From positions 1-64,000 of the forward strand of contig MGVE01000003.1 of assembly GCA_001800315.1 (NCBI GenBank): a stretch of 64,000 nt of DNA. Reading direction: 5' to 3'. This DNA is from Elusimicrobia bacterium RIFOXYA2_FULL_47_53. GTDB lineage: Bacteria; Elusimicrobiota; Endomicrobiia; Endomicrobiales; XYA2-FULL-47-53. This document shows positions 54,482 through 63,296 of this stretch, one piece after another (the first letter of the stretch is position 1; every line of letters begins with the position of its first letter). The notes below the pieces were generated by a model. That model searched no databases. It was not told where the DNA came from and worked only from the letters and a program-made list of their open reading frames with translations. The position numbers were made by a program, and so were the translations under genes.

Positions 54482-55384
54482 ATGCAGGAAAAAGTAAGGC
54501 TTTTAATGGAGGAAACAGGGTGCGAGCAGGGAGAGGCCGAACTGGCGCTTGAACTTGCCGGAGAGGACCTTGAGAAGGCTATCCATACCATAGAGAGCCT
54601 TTTGCGTCATATTTTCGCCCTGAAAGCCAAATTTTATCTCCCGGAAAAAAACTTTTACGGCCTGCTTATGGCTGTAATTAATACAAAAACCAAAAGCATA
54701 CTCCGTCTTAGCACTGTAATTTCATATAATCCCGCGCTTTACGAGAATTCTCCGGAAATGGACTGGTACACGCTGGAGAAGCTTATTTTTTCCTACCGGT
54801 TAGACGGCGGCAGTATACCCGATTTTACCCAGGACATAGAGAACAGAATTCAGCAGAGTCTCGCGCCCCTTAAAGAACTCCTGGCAAAGGCCGACAAGGA
54901 AGCTTTCGGCAGTTTTGTTACCGGGTTTTTTGCTCCCGAAAAAGTGGTGGCCGTGATTGAGACGGAAGAGCTTAACCTGGCTCAGTTCAGGCGCCTGCCT
55001 GACGGTCAGGAAACCCCGTCGGTAAAGGCAAACGCCGTTGGAAGCGATCCGGGAGCGGTTGTTTTGCAGGTGGGCCTTATTGAGGACAAAAACGGGCGCC
55101 CGGCCGGCAGGCTTACGGAGCAGGATGTAGTCCTTACCACGATTACAGACTCCCGCGACATCGCCCATTACCTCGCGCACCTTATCGGACATAAGAAAGA
55201 TGACAAAAGCACACCTCTGCCGGCGGTAATAAAAAAAGTTACCGCCCATAAGGGCGAGTCCGAGATACTTGTGTTTTATGCTCCGGGAATATCGGGTATA
55301 ACGAGGGTGGAAAACGATTTCAAGGTGAAGGTCGGCGAAGAAAACAATCAGCCCTGGTGGAAAAAAATTATTAACTGGAACTAA
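54482..55384 (+). CDS. conserved hypothetical protein with N-terminal UBA-like domain
   Basis: 300 residues. Residues 1-42 (LLMEETGCEQGEAELALELA, GEDLEKAI) closely follow the UBA domain at the start of EF-Ts and NAC-alpha. The remaining 250 residues are mixed alpha/beta, without a family I recognise, no signal peptide or membrane helix. Ends in WWKKIINWN and overlaps the convergent mazG by 14 bp. May bind ribosomes or nascent chains by analogy; that is inference. Confidence 0.7.
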   Translation: MQEKVRLLMEETGCEQGEAELALELAGEDLEKAIHTIESLLRHIFALKAKFYLPEKNFYGLLMAVINTKTKSILRLSTVISYNPALYENSPEMDWYTLEKLIFSYRLDGGSIPDFTQDIENRIQQSLAPLKELLAKADKEAFGSFVTGFFAPEKVVAVIETEELNLAQFRRLPDGQETPSVKANAVGSDPGAVVLQVGLIEDKNGRPAGRLTEQDVVLTTITDSRDIAHYLAHLIGHKKDDKSTPLPAVIKKVTAHKGESEILVFYAPGISGITRVENDFKVKVGEENNQPWWKKIINWN

Positions 55385-55787
55385 CTTTTTTCTGCTTCTC
55401 CAGTTTCTTTATCTCTTCCCACTGTTTTATAACTTCCTTGTGGTTTTTAAGCTTCTTGCCTCCGAAAACATGCGGATGGCGTCTTTTCAGCTTTTTATTC
55501 AGTCCGTTTACTACGCCTGCCAGGTCAAATAAGCCCGCCTCTTCGGCCAGCTGGCTGTGAAATACCACCTGCAACAGTATGTCGCCGAGCTCTTCTTCAA
55601 GGTTTTTCCAGTCTTTCTTTCTGACCGCGAGCCTTACTTCCTCCGCTTCGGAAAAAAGGTAGGGCACCAGCGATTTATGCGTCTGCCGCCTGTCCCAGGG
55701 ACAGCCCTGGGGGCCCCTCAATTTTGCCATGATTTCAGCAAGCTTTTTGAAATATCCGGAAGCTTTATTGTATTTTGACTTTTTCAT
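55371..55787 (-). CDS. mazG: MazG-family nucleoside triphosphate pyrophosphohydrolase
   Basis: 138 residues on the minus strand, single MazG domain: LRGPQGCPWDRRQTHKSL, FSEAEEVRLAVRKKD, EEELGDILLQVVFHSQ (the metal-binding ExxE/D residues). Half the size of E. coli MazG. Removes non-canonical NTPs or acts in ppGpp control. No ribosome site obvious upstream. Confidence 0.9.
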   Translation of the reverse strand: MKKSKYNKASGYFKKLAEIMAKLRGPQGCPWDRRQTHKSLVPYLFSEAEEVRLAVRKKDWKNLEEELGDILLQVVFHSQLAEEAGLFDLAGVVNGLNKKLKRRHPHVFGGKKLKNHKEVIKQWEEIKKLEKQKKVSSS

Positions 55788-55888
55788 TGGTAAATGATAT
55801 ATTATTTACGATAAAAAAACAAATTTTGTATTTGCCGGTTCCGCGGGCTAAGCGGCGCGCCGTTGATGTGTAATATACGGGAGGAATA

Positions 55889-56254
55889 ATGAGGGTCCTT
55901 GCTATTGACGATGACCAGGAAGTTTTGGATTACCTTAAAGTTTTTTTCACAAAACTCGGGCATGAGATTATTATCGCCAATAATCACAAGGAAGGTTTAA
56001 AGCAGCTGGTTTTAAATCCTCCCGACCTAATCCTTCTTGATATTATGCTCCCTGAAAAAGACGGCCTTGCTCTGCTCAAAGAAATTAAAGAACTTGATAA
56101 GGATGTCGCCGTGGCGATGATTACGGCCTACAAGGACGCGGAAAGGGTTATTGAAGCTTTCAGGCTTGGCGCGATTGACTGTCTTTTAAAACCGTTTAAT
56201 GTTGACTATATAGTTAATACGGTTCTTCCAAGAATAAGTGTCCGTTCAAAATAA
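55889..56254 (+). CDS. single-domain response regulator
   Basis: 121 residues, receiver domain only: acidic cluster Asp7-Asp9, phosphorylation site Asp51 in LILLDIMLP, Thr79, Lys101 in LLKPFN. No output domain and no histidine kinase beside it; CheY/Spo0F-like. GGGAGG site seven bases upstream. Confidence 0.93.
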   Translation: MRVLAIDDDQEVLDYLKVFFTKLGHEIIIANNHKEGLKQLVLNPPDLILLDIMLPEKDGLALLKEIKELDKDVAVAMITAYKDAERVIEAFRLGAIDCLLKPFNVDYIVNTVLPRISVRSK

Positions 56255-56334
56255 CCGGATTGTCAGACGGGCAAACAGCATTATTTTCTTGCCCATGAGT
56301 TTGATTTAAATTGACAGATTTTTCTATATTCATG

Positions 56335-56418
56335 CCGAGGTGGTGGAACTGGCAGACACGCTAGCTTCAGGAGCTAGTGGGCGCAGGCTCATAGGGGTTC
56401 AACTCCCCTCCTCGGCAG
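56335..56418 (+). tRNA. tRNA-Leu (CAG)
   Basis: 84 nt. Acceptor GCCGAGG/CCTCGGC, D-arm, anticodon stem CTAGC/GCTAG around loop TTCAGGA (anticodon CAG), a class II long variable arm and T-arm GGGTTCAACTCCC. No encoded CCA. A palindromic element begins on its last base. Confidence 0.93.
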
Positions 56419-56574
56419 TTTTCCAAATCAACCCTCTTTTCTACTCGTATAGCATATTTGGGTTACACCTTCGTCATGTTCAGCTCACATAGCGTTGCTA
56501 TGCATCGCTTCACATTCCTCGGCTCACTCCAAATATGCGTTACTCGTTACGAAATCGGATTGATTTGGAAAACT
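56418..56574. repeat. long imperfect palindrome at the tRNA-Leu 3' end
   Basis: Ends AGTTTTCCAAATCAACCC and GGATTGATTTGGAAAACT are inverted repeats (17 of 18 positions). Further pairing inside (GCATATTTGG with CCAAATATGC) and a centre of CATAGCGTTGCTATG. No coding content; fills the space before smpB. Confidence 0.7.
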
Positions 56575-56616
56575 GTCGGATGTCTGCTGTGAGATAATCA
56601 ATAACTGAGCAACAAT

Positions 56617-57087
56617 ATGGAAATAAAGACGGCGGCAACAAACAGGAAGGCGTACCACAACTACGAGATTCTGGAAAAATTTGAGGCGGGGCTGGTGCTG
56701 TCGGGGTATGAAGTGAAATCGCTCAGGGAGAGCCAGGCAAACCTTACGGATGGCTTGGTTCTTTTCAGAAACGGCCAGGCTTACCTTGAGAATATTCATA
56801 TCTCGCCCTACAAACAGCAGTCTACCCATGTTCTGGACTACAGCCCTACAAGGCCCCGCAAGCTTCTTATGCACAGAAGCGAGATAAACAGGTTTGACAG
56901 CAGGGTTAAGGAAAAAGGCCTTGCCATGGTGCCTTTGGAACTATATTTTAACGGCAAGGGGCTGGCGAAAGTCCTTCTCGGCCTCGGGCGCGGGAAAAGA
57001 ACGGCGGATAAAAGGGAAAGCATAAAAAAACGCGAAACCGAACGCGAAATAAGAAAAGAGTTCGCGGCAAGGCAAAAGGGCCGTTAA
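56617..57087 (+). CDS. smpB: SsrA-binding protein SmpB
   Basis: Partner of tmRNA in trans-translation. 156 residues: NRKAYHNYEILEKFEAGLVL, GYEVKSLRESQANLTDG, and the basic tail DKRESIKKRETEREIRKE that mimics an anticodon arm. No ssrA gene found nearby. Confidence 0.95.
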   Translation: MEIKTAATNRKAYHNYEILEKFEAGLVLSGYEVKSLRESQANLTDGLVLFRNGQAYLENIHISPYKQQSTHVLDYSPTRPRKLLMHRSEINRFDSRVKEKGLAMVPLELYFNGKGLAKVLLGLGRGKRTADKRESIKKRETEREIRKEFAARQKGR

Positions 57088-57104
57088 GCGGCAGGAGATA
57101 ATAT

Positions 57105-57422
57105 ATGAAAACAAAAATCATTTTGTTAATCGGCGCGTCGTTCTTCCTTGCGTTTGCCGCCTGCAAAAAGCAGGAAATGGCAATGGATGAATCAAAACTT
57201 GAGGCCTCGGCTCCATCGGTTGCCCCTTCGGGCCCTGTTGAAACCTATATTCCTCCCCAGAGCCAGTATGGAACCGTTACCCAGTGTCCGGTAACTAAAG
57301 ATAAAGTGGTGGTCAATAAGGAAACCGCCGCGGTGCGGTATGCCGGAGAGGCATATTATTTCTGCTGTCCGAGCTGTATAGACGCGTTTAAATCCAATCC
57401 GGAAAAATATAAAAATCAGTGA
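57105..57422 (+). CDS. YHS-domain lipoprotein
   Basis: 105 residues: lipoprotein signal (IGASFFLAFAAC, modified Cys19) followed by a Pro-rich linker and a YHS/TRASH-like metal-binding motif (CPVTKDKVVV..., YFCCPSCIDAFKSNPEKY). Such domains bind Cu or other metals. Overlaps the next gene's start. Confidence 0.85.
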   Translation: MKTKIILLIGASFFLAFAACKKQEMAMDESKLEASAPSVAPSGPVETYIPPQSQYGTVTQCPVTKDKVVVNKETAAVRYAGEAYYFCCPSCIDAFKSNPEKYKNQ

Positions 57423-58978
57423 TGCCTTTTTTGCATAAACACGAAACAAAAAATATAGTCCTGCTTACGCTGCTTGTTTTAAGCTCAATCCTCCCGTTTG
57501 TAAATAAACCCTTTAATGTTGATGACCCTTTTTATTTAATGATGGCGGAGCAGATTAAAACCGATCCGTACCATCCTTACAGTTTTTCAATTAACTGGAG
57601 CGGCGAAAGCCGTGATGTGTGGGAAAAAGTGGAGGCTACCTTTCCGCCGCTCATTCCTTTTTTTATTGCCGCGGCCGGCGGCGTTTTTGGCGAGAGCGAA
57701 GCGGTTTTGCACCTGCTTTTTTTGATTTTCCCGGTTGCCGCCGTAATTGCTTTTTATTTTCTGGCAAAAAAATTCACAGAGCATCCGTTTTACGCCGCGG
57801 CTGTTTTTGCCGCGGCTCCGGCATTTCTTGTGTCGTCCACGGCTATAATGCTTGATATTCCGCTACTGGCGTTTATGCTTTCCGCGCTAACGCTTTTTAT
57901 TTACGGCTCGGATTCAGACAACAGGGTTTTGCTCGTCCTAAGCGGACTTTTGGGCGGCTGCGCCGTCATGACTAAATATGTGGGCCTGCTGATAGTGCCG
58001 CTCATGTGCCTTTATATATATAAAAATGGCAGGATTAAGCATCTTAAATTCGCGGCGATACCTTTAATAATCTTCGGGCTTTGGTGCTATAATAACTATG
58101 TCAACTACAAAGGCGTGCATTTTGTAAGGTCGTTTTTGCATGTCGGGAAGAAGTTTTCAACACACAAGCTTATCGCGAGCCTGGCCTTCTTTTCGGCCAG
58201 CCTCGGATTCCCGTTTTTCTCGGTGTTGTTTCTGGATAAAAAACCCAAGCTCTACGGATTGGCGCTTCTCTCGGTTCTAACGATATTATTCGCTTTGCTG
58301 CTGGGGTTCGGCTGGCTGCCGCTGGCCATGGCGTTATGCATTACCGCCTCGCTAATTTTTATCTATGCCGCATTCAGAAACGGAATTAATAGCGGAGCTT
58401 TTATAATTATCTGGTTTCTGCTGTCGCTCGCGGCTATTTTCAGCCTGGAACCGTGGTCCGCGGCAAGATATATGCTGGTGATACTGCCTCCCGCTGTTAT
58501 CATCTTTGCATCGCGTATAAAAAGATTTTCTGTTATGTTTTACGCGGTTCCCGCGCTCCTGATAATATTGTCGGGTGCCCTGAATATCGCGGACTATGTA
58601 TGGGCTTCATCGTACAGAGACATTCCGCGCAGGCTCATGGAGGCGGGATATTCAAAAGGATATTTTGCGGGGCATTTCGGATTTCAATACTATATGGAGA
58701 AAGCGGGATTTAAGGCGCTTGAAAACGACAGCGTGCTTGAGAAAGGCGATTATGTAGTGATCGCCAAGACCGCCGATCCGCAGAAGCCTTCGGAAAATAT
58801 TCTTGAGAGGCTTGAGCTTAAGGAAGTAATAAAAAGCGAAAGCGGTTTTCCTCTGCGGGTTATGAATTTCGGCGCCAGGGCCGGGTTTTACTCAAGTTTC
58901 TGGGGGATTCTGCCCTATTCGTTTTCAAATTCTCCGGTTGAGGAGTTTGCCGTTTACAGCGTAAAAAACGCGGAATAA
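57422..58978 (+). CDS. GT39/ArnT-type membrane glycosyltransferase
   Basis: 518 residues with about ten to twelve membrane helices. The acidic pair NVDDPFY in the first periplasmic loop is the catalytic motif of the PMT/ArnT (GT-C) fold. It would transfer a sugar from polyprenyl phosphate to lipid A, a glycan or protein; substrate unknown. ATG at 57422 overlaps the YHS lipoprotein stop codon. Confidence 0.85.
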   Translation: MPFLHKHETKNIVLLTLLVLSSILPFVNKPFNVDDPFYLMMAEQIKTDPYHPYSFSINWSGESRDVWEKVEATFPPLIPFFIAAAGGVFGESEAVLHLLFLIFPVAAVIAFYFLAKKFTEHPFYAAAVFAAAPAFLVSSTAIMLDIPLLAFMLSALTLFIYGSDSDNRVLLVLSGLLGGCAVMTKYVGLLIVPLMCLYIYKNGRIKHLKFAAIPLIIFGLWCYNNYVNYKGVHFVRSFLHVGKKFSTHKLIASLAFFSASLGFPFFSVLFLDKKPKLYGLALLSVLTILFALLLGFGWLPLAMALCITASLIFIYAAFRNGINSGAFIIIWFLLSLAAIFSLEPWSAARYMLVILPPAVIIFASRIKRFSVMFYAVPALLIILSGALNIADYVWASSYRDIPRRLMEAGYSKGYFAGHFGFQYYMEKAGFKALENDSVLEKGDYVVIAKTADPQKPSENILERLELKEVIKSESGFPLRVMNFGARAGFYSSFWGILPYSFSNSPVEEFAVYSVKNAE

Positions 58979-58988
58979 ATACAGAAAA

Positions 58989-61900
58989 ATGAAAAAAATA
59001 ATATTATTATCTTTTGCCGTCGTCGCTTTGAGTTTTAATTCAGTCGTGGGCATAACCTCGCCTGATTTTGCGTCCATGCCGGATGACGATATTTTGAACA
59101 CTATTGAGAGGGCCGCTTTTGACTATTTTTGGAACGGCATAAACAATGATATTTACGGCGATAGTTCAACGGTAAAGAATAAGTGGAATAATTATGTTAT
59201 TGATTATCCTCAAAGTTACAGCCCGACCGATACGGGATTTGCTCTTGTGGCGGCCTGTATCGGACATAAAAGAGGCTGGATATCCGAGGCCGAGGCTATT
59301 GATAGAATCAATGTCATTCTCACCAAATATCAGCAGGCTCCGGAAAGCGCCGCGGCCTCCCATAACGAACTGGTTCATCATAATGGTTTTTTCTACCGCA
59401 CAACGACTTCTACCGGCACCAGGTACGATACCTCCACCGAGCTCGCAACGATAGACACCACCTTTTTAGCCGCGGGGGTGCTTTTTGCCGGCAAATACTG
59501 CGTGGACAATAATCTGACTAATGGTACGACAATATGGAATAATGCTGATTACATATACAATAGAATAAACTGGAATTGGATGAGGCGCGACAGCACTAAT
59601 GATTTCATAAACTGGAGCTGGACGCCGGAGAGCGGTTTTGATTTGACATCAAATATCGGCGGATTCAGCGAGGGAGTGCTGTCTTATGTGCTTGCGATGG
59701 GTTCTACGAATTACTCGCTCAACAACTTGAGCGGGACGCTGCCTTTGGGCTGGAAAAACCTCGGCAGGGCGACAACTTCATATCAAAATATTACTTATGT
59801 GCCCGACGGATGGGGCGCTCTGTTCTGTCACCAGTATCCGGATTTATTTGTGGATTTTACAGGCAAGCGCGACGGCTACCAATGCTATGCCGCTGATACT
59901 TATAAAGCCACAATTTCTCACCATAGATACGCTTATAATAACTCTTCAAGATACGCGACCTACGGAAAGAACAGCTGGGGGCTGGGCGAAGCCTATAATC
60001 CTTCTGCCATAAATGGTGGATACTACCATTTCGGTATTAACGCAGGCCGGATTGAGGACGGCACGGTGGCTTTGAGCAACTTGATTTGTGCCATAAATCA
60101 GCAGCCCAGGCAGGTAATTGATTCCATTAAATATCTGATAGGAAAATACCCAAATACCACAGGCAACACTAATCATTTCTGGGGGCTTTACGGTTTCCCG
60201 GATTCGTATAATATTGACACGACAGGATCTTTTAATGAGCCTGACTTGTGGCGCGGAGACGATGTCGTAGGCGTTCACCAGGGCGCCATATTGGTTGCCA
60301 TTGAAAACTATAGGTCCGGACTTGTGAAAAATACTTTTTCAAATATTTCTTATATTCAAAAGGCATTGATAACCGGTGCGGCTAATCTCGGTTTTACCGC
60401 GGACACCACGGCGCCCGGTAAAATTACGGTTTCCAAAATAGCAAATTTATCCGCCGATAAATCCAAAGTTGGGAGAATTGCTCTTAACTGGGCCGCGCCC
60501 GGCGATAACGACTATACGCTTAATCTTTCAAGCGGAATGTTTGAGGTCCGTTTTGCCACCATTGCAAGCGATACCTGGGACAGCGCTCCGCCGAATTATC
60601 TGTATTACAATACTGTTTTTGACACGCAGGCCGTTGCGGGTAGCGCCCAGAGCTGGGTAGTCACCGGCCTTGCGGACGCTCCGTACTATTATTTCTGGGT
60701 AAGGGCCACAGACGACAGTTTTAACTGGAGCGCGGTTTCCGATAAACTGACTGTGTCAATGTCTAACGCTCTGGCGGCCTCGCCGTCGTCGGGCTACAAC
60801 ACCTATTCTCCGGGAACCGTCACGCTGACGGGTTTTGAGTTTGGAGCCGGAACGACGGTAAAACTCGTAAAGTCCGGAGAGAGCGACATAGCCGCATCCT
60901 CCGTGAGTATAACCGACGGCAATACCCTGACCTGCGTCTTTGATACGGCTGGCAAGGCATCCGGTAACTGGGATATTGTAGTCACAACGGGAGGAGCCAA
61001 CTCCTCTTTTACTTATTCCGCGGGTTTTACGGTAAAAACAATGGCAATGACTTCCGCAGCGCCGGCCTCGGCAGTTTCCAACAGCGGCGTTGTTACGGTT
61101 GAGCTGACCGGCGAGGGTTTCGTCGCTGGTTCAACCGTCAAACTTGTAAAGGCAGGGCAGGCTGAGGTCACGGCCGCGAATGTCACTGTGACAAGCTCAA
61201 ACAAAATAAGCTTTTCGGTTGACACCTCCGGAATGGCCGCGGGCGCCTGGGATATAGTGGTGAGCACTACCATAGGAACAAGCGCCGTAACCATGACCTT
61301 CGCCTCGGCATTTGAGATATCCGGTTATCCCACATCTTCAAAGAACCTTGTTGAAAAGGCGAAAAATGTCACCGTCGTGCTAAAAGCCGAAAAAGGCGAT
61401 ATTACAATTGATGTTCCCGCGGGAAGTTTCTCGCAGGATGTGTATCTTACGGTTATTGTTTCTACGGTGCCGGTCTCGTTAAGAGATACCTTTGTGCTGA
61501 CGGAGCTGGGTATAGAACTCCTGCTGGACAAGAATATTCAGCCGGAAAAAGAAATTATCATTACTGTTAAATACCGCGATGCCGACGCCAGGGGTTTTGA
61601 CGAATCCCAATTCGTTATAGCGCGCTACGACGAAGGCCGTCTTTGCTGGCTTCCGCTGGTTTCAACGGCATATCCGTCAGAAAACAAGGTTGAGGGAAAA
61701 ACAAACCATTTCTCGCGGTTCGCGATCCTTCAGTTTGTTCCCGCGTCGGATGTGTCCGGCGTGAAAGTATTTCCAAATCCTTTCAACCCTCTGCTGGAGG
61801 CCCAGGGCCTTACATTCACGGATTTACCTTCGCAAGCGGATATTAAAATATACAATGTCGCGGGCGAGCTTGTGCGCGAGATAGATTACCTGACGGGAAA

Positions 61901-62021
61901 CGGCCGGGCGCGGTGGGACGGCAAAAACTATTCGGGTAAAGCGGCCGCCAGCGGCGTATATGTCGCGGTTGTTACCTGCACAGGCGGCAGTAAAAAAGTG
62001 TCTATAGCGGTTATAAAATGA
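58989..62021 (+). CDS. secreted GH144-like glycosidase with C-terminal sorting domain
   Basis: 1010 residues. Signal peptide (MKKIILLSFAVVALSFNSVVG); a glycoamylase-like catalytic region (about 30-460, PF10091; STELATIDTTFLAAG, DVVGVHQGAILVAIENYRSG), the family of GH144 endo-beta-1,2-glucanases; a fibronectin-III-like domain (about 475-600); two IPT-like repeats (about 600-780); a ZU5-like region (about 795-870); and a C-terminal FlgD/T9SS-like domain beginning VFPNPFNP. The last resembles type IX sorting tails, but no T9SS genes are here. The substrate is not proven. Confidence 0.8.
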   Translation: MKKIILLSFAVVALSFNSVVGITSPDFASMPDDDILNTIERAAFDYFWNGINNDIYGDSSTVKNKWNNYVIDYPQSYSPTDTGFALVAACIGHKRGWISEAEAIDRINVILTKYQQAPESAAASHNELVHHNGFFYRTTTSTGTRYDTSTELATIDTTFLAAGVLFAGKYCVDNNLTNGTTIWNNADYIYNRINWNWMRRDSTNDFINWSWTPESGFDLTSNIGGFSEGVLSYVLAMGSTNYSLNNLSGTLPLGWKNLGRATTSYQNITYVPDGWGALFCHQYPDLFVDFTGKRDGYQCYAADTYKATISHHRYAYNNSSRYATYGKNSWGLGEAYNPSAINGGYYHFGINAGRIEDGTVALSNLICAINQQPRQVIDSIKYLIGKYPNTTGNTNHFWGLYGFPDSYNIDTTGSFNEPDLWRGDDVVGVHQGAILVAIENYRSGLVKNTFSNISYIQKALITGAANLGFTADTTAPGKITVSKIANLSADKSKVGRIALNWAAPGDNDYTLNLSSGMFEVRFATIASDTWDSAPPNYLYYNTVFDTQAVAGSAQSWVVTGLADAPYYYFWVRATDDSFNWSAVSDKLTVSMSNALAASPSSGYNTYSPGTVTLTGFEFGAGTTVKLVKSGESDIAASSVSITDGNTLTCVFDTAGKASGNWDIVVTTGGANSSFTYSAGFTVKTMAMTSAAPASAVSNSGVVTVELTGEGFVAGSTVKLVKAGQAEVTAANVTVTSSNKISFSVDTSGMAAGAWDIVVSTTIGTSAVTMTFASAFEISGYPTSSKNLVEKAKNVTVVLKAEKGDITIDVPAGSFSQDVYLTVIVSTVPVSLRDTFVLTELGIELLLDKNIQPEKEIIITVKYRDADARGFDESQFVIARYDEGRLCWLPLVSTAYPSENKVEGKTNHFSRFAILQFVPASDVSGVKVFPNPFNPLLEAQGLTFTDLPSQADIKIYNVAGELVREIDYLTGNGRARWDGKNYSGKAAASGVYVAVVTCTGGSKKVSIAVIK

Positions 62022-62149
62022 AAAAAGCAAAGGGTAAAAAAACGCGCCGCGCCAAGCCTTCAAAAACAATCAAGGAGATTAAAAGGGTCAGGTGCGAGAA
62101 CTGCTGCGGTTGCGGCGGGTGCCGCGGCCTGCTGCTAAAAAAGTATTAG
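62018..62149 (+). CDS. 43-residue Cys-rich miniprotein
   Basis: Starts at an ATG whose last bases overlap the stop of the glycosidase gene (ATGA), so translation is probably coupled. Very basic N-terminal half (MKKAKGKKTRRAKPSKTIKE), then CENCCGCGGC, five cysteines in ten residues, ending in LLLKKY. The pattern could bind zinc or an iron-sulfur cluster. Unknown family; short enough to be missed by gene finders. Confidence 0.55.
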   Translation: MKKAKGKKTRRAKPSKTIKEIKRVRCENCCGCGGCRGLLLKKY

Positions 62150-62175
62150 ATAATTATTTAAACGGAGGTAGCGCT

Positions 62176-62382
62176 ATGCCAGCAAGAAACGGACAGAACC
62201 CGATAAGGGCGGTCAGAAACTTTGAGCACGGAGTCAGTAAGGGAAGCGATACTATGAGCGTTCACGGCAAGACGGTAAATCATATTTGCCCGGCCTGTAA
62301 AACCGAGGTTCCGCCGAAGCCGGGATTCCGTCTTTCTTCTATTAAGTGTCCGAAATGCGGAGCATCAATGGGCGGCAAGTAG
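62176..62382 (+). CDS. small zinc-ribbon protein
   Basis: 68 residues after CGGAGG. Two Cys pairs, CPAC (about residue 38) and CPKC (about 58), form a zinc ribbon; N-terminal part rich in Asn/Arg (MPARNGQNPIRAVRNFEHG). Lies 26 bp after the Cys-rich miniprotein. Function not known. Confidence 0.7.
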   Translation: MPARNGQNPIRAVRNFEHGVSKGSDTMSVHGKTVNHICPACKTEVPPKPGFRLSSIKCPKCGASMGGK

Positions 62383-62534
62383 GGTTTCAGTTGTTGACGG
62401 CTGCGACGGGAGAACGGTCTTGTAATAAATCCAAGATTGTTGCACTTTTAGGCCTCGCAATTAAAGCGCACAGAGGCTGGGTCTTACTGTTTTGTTTGTA
62501 ATATTATAATAAAATCCGTATAATATTGTTTTAT

Positions 62535-62558
62535 GGATAGGTGGCCGAGTGGGCGAAT
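62535..62558 (+). repeat. partial tRNA-Ser 5' copy 1
   Basis: GGATAGGTGGCCGAGTGGGC resembles the acceptor and D-arm of the intact tRNA-Ser at 62839. The rest of the tRNA is replaced by a GTTGC...GCAAC hairpin and unrelated sequence. Confidence 0.6.
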
Positions 62559-62658
62559 GTTGCGACAAACCGGAGCAACGCGTCATGAGCGGACACCAGA
62601 GCGGAGCGAGGATGTCCGGGCAAGCACATCCTGGCCAGCCGTAATGAACGAAGTGAAT

Positions 62659-62682
62659 GGAGAGGTGGCCGAGTGGGCTGCA
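62659..62682 (+). repeat. partial tRNA-Ser 5' copy 2
   Basis: GGAGAGGTGGCCGAGTGGGC equals the first 17 bases of the intact tRNA-Ser; the D-loop is shortened and a CTGCAG...CTGCAG hairpin takes the place of the anticodon arm. No T-arm. Confidence 0.65.
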
Positions 62683-62838
62683 GTCCGAGGAATAACGAGG
62701 ACGAGCCTGCAGCGGGTGCGAGAGAACAAGGTTAGTGATAAAACAAGCTGGTGAGCACCCGGGGTGAAGGCGCAATGGCGCCGCCAAAAGCAGTCAATCT
62801 AACGCAATTTAAGAAATATATTAGCTACGAAAACAATT

Positions 62839-62925
62839 GGAGAGGTGGCCGAGTGGTTGAAGGCGCCGGTCTCGAAAACCGGTATACCAGCAATGGTATC
62901 GCGAGTTCAAATCTCGCCCTCTCCG
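62839..62925 (+). tRNA. tRNA-Ser (CGA)
   Basis: 87 nt. Acceptor GGAGAGG/CCTCTCC, D-arm GCC/GGC, anticodon stem CCGGT/ACCGG with loop CTCGAAA (anticodon CGA), long variable arm TACCAGCAATGGTA, T-arm GCGAGTTCAAATCTCGC. No encoded CCA; a T-run follows. Confidence 0.93.
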
Positions 62926-63082
62926 TTTTTTATGTTGCATTAACAGGTAAAATTTAGTACTACATAGGCTGTTCCTTGGTTTTAGCTTGTAAACACTGCG
63001 AAATTCATTAATGGACAGAAATTCTTTTGTTTTGTTCAAGTGACGCGTGTGTTTTGTCAAATACTTCAAAAGGAGGTGTGAA

Positions 63083-63283
63083 ATGGGGCAGTTATACGAG
63101 ATAGCGCTAAAAGTTAACAAGGCTATAGAAGACAGTAAGCTTGATAAGTTTCAGACAAGAGGCAAGATATCTTTAAAAACAGGGTTTATGCTTGGTTTGA
63201 TAAATGCGAATACTCCTGATGATAATGATAAAATTGAAAAGGTTAAGGCGGCTGTCAAAGAAATATTAGGCATTTCCTTGTGA
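63083..63283 (+). CDS. 66-residue hypothetical protein
   Basis: AAAGGAGG site directly before the ATG. Helical, charged, no signal peptide or membrane part (MGQLYEIALKVNKAIEDSKL start, KAAVKEILGISL end). It lies 13 bp before a dCache sensor gene and is probably cotranscribed with it. Not recognised. Confidence 0.6.
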   Translation: MGQLYEIALKVNKAIEDSKLDKFQTRGKISLKTGFMLGLINANTPDDNDKIEKVKAAVKEILGISL

Positions 63284-63296
63284 TCGGAGGATTATT

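Noticed and set aside
56302-56331. TTGATT/TATATT promoter for tRNA-Leu
   Set aside because: The start it predicts would be inside the mature tRNA.
62533-62957. Small open frames across the tRNA-Ser region
   Set aside because: They read through tRNA and tRNA-like hairpins.
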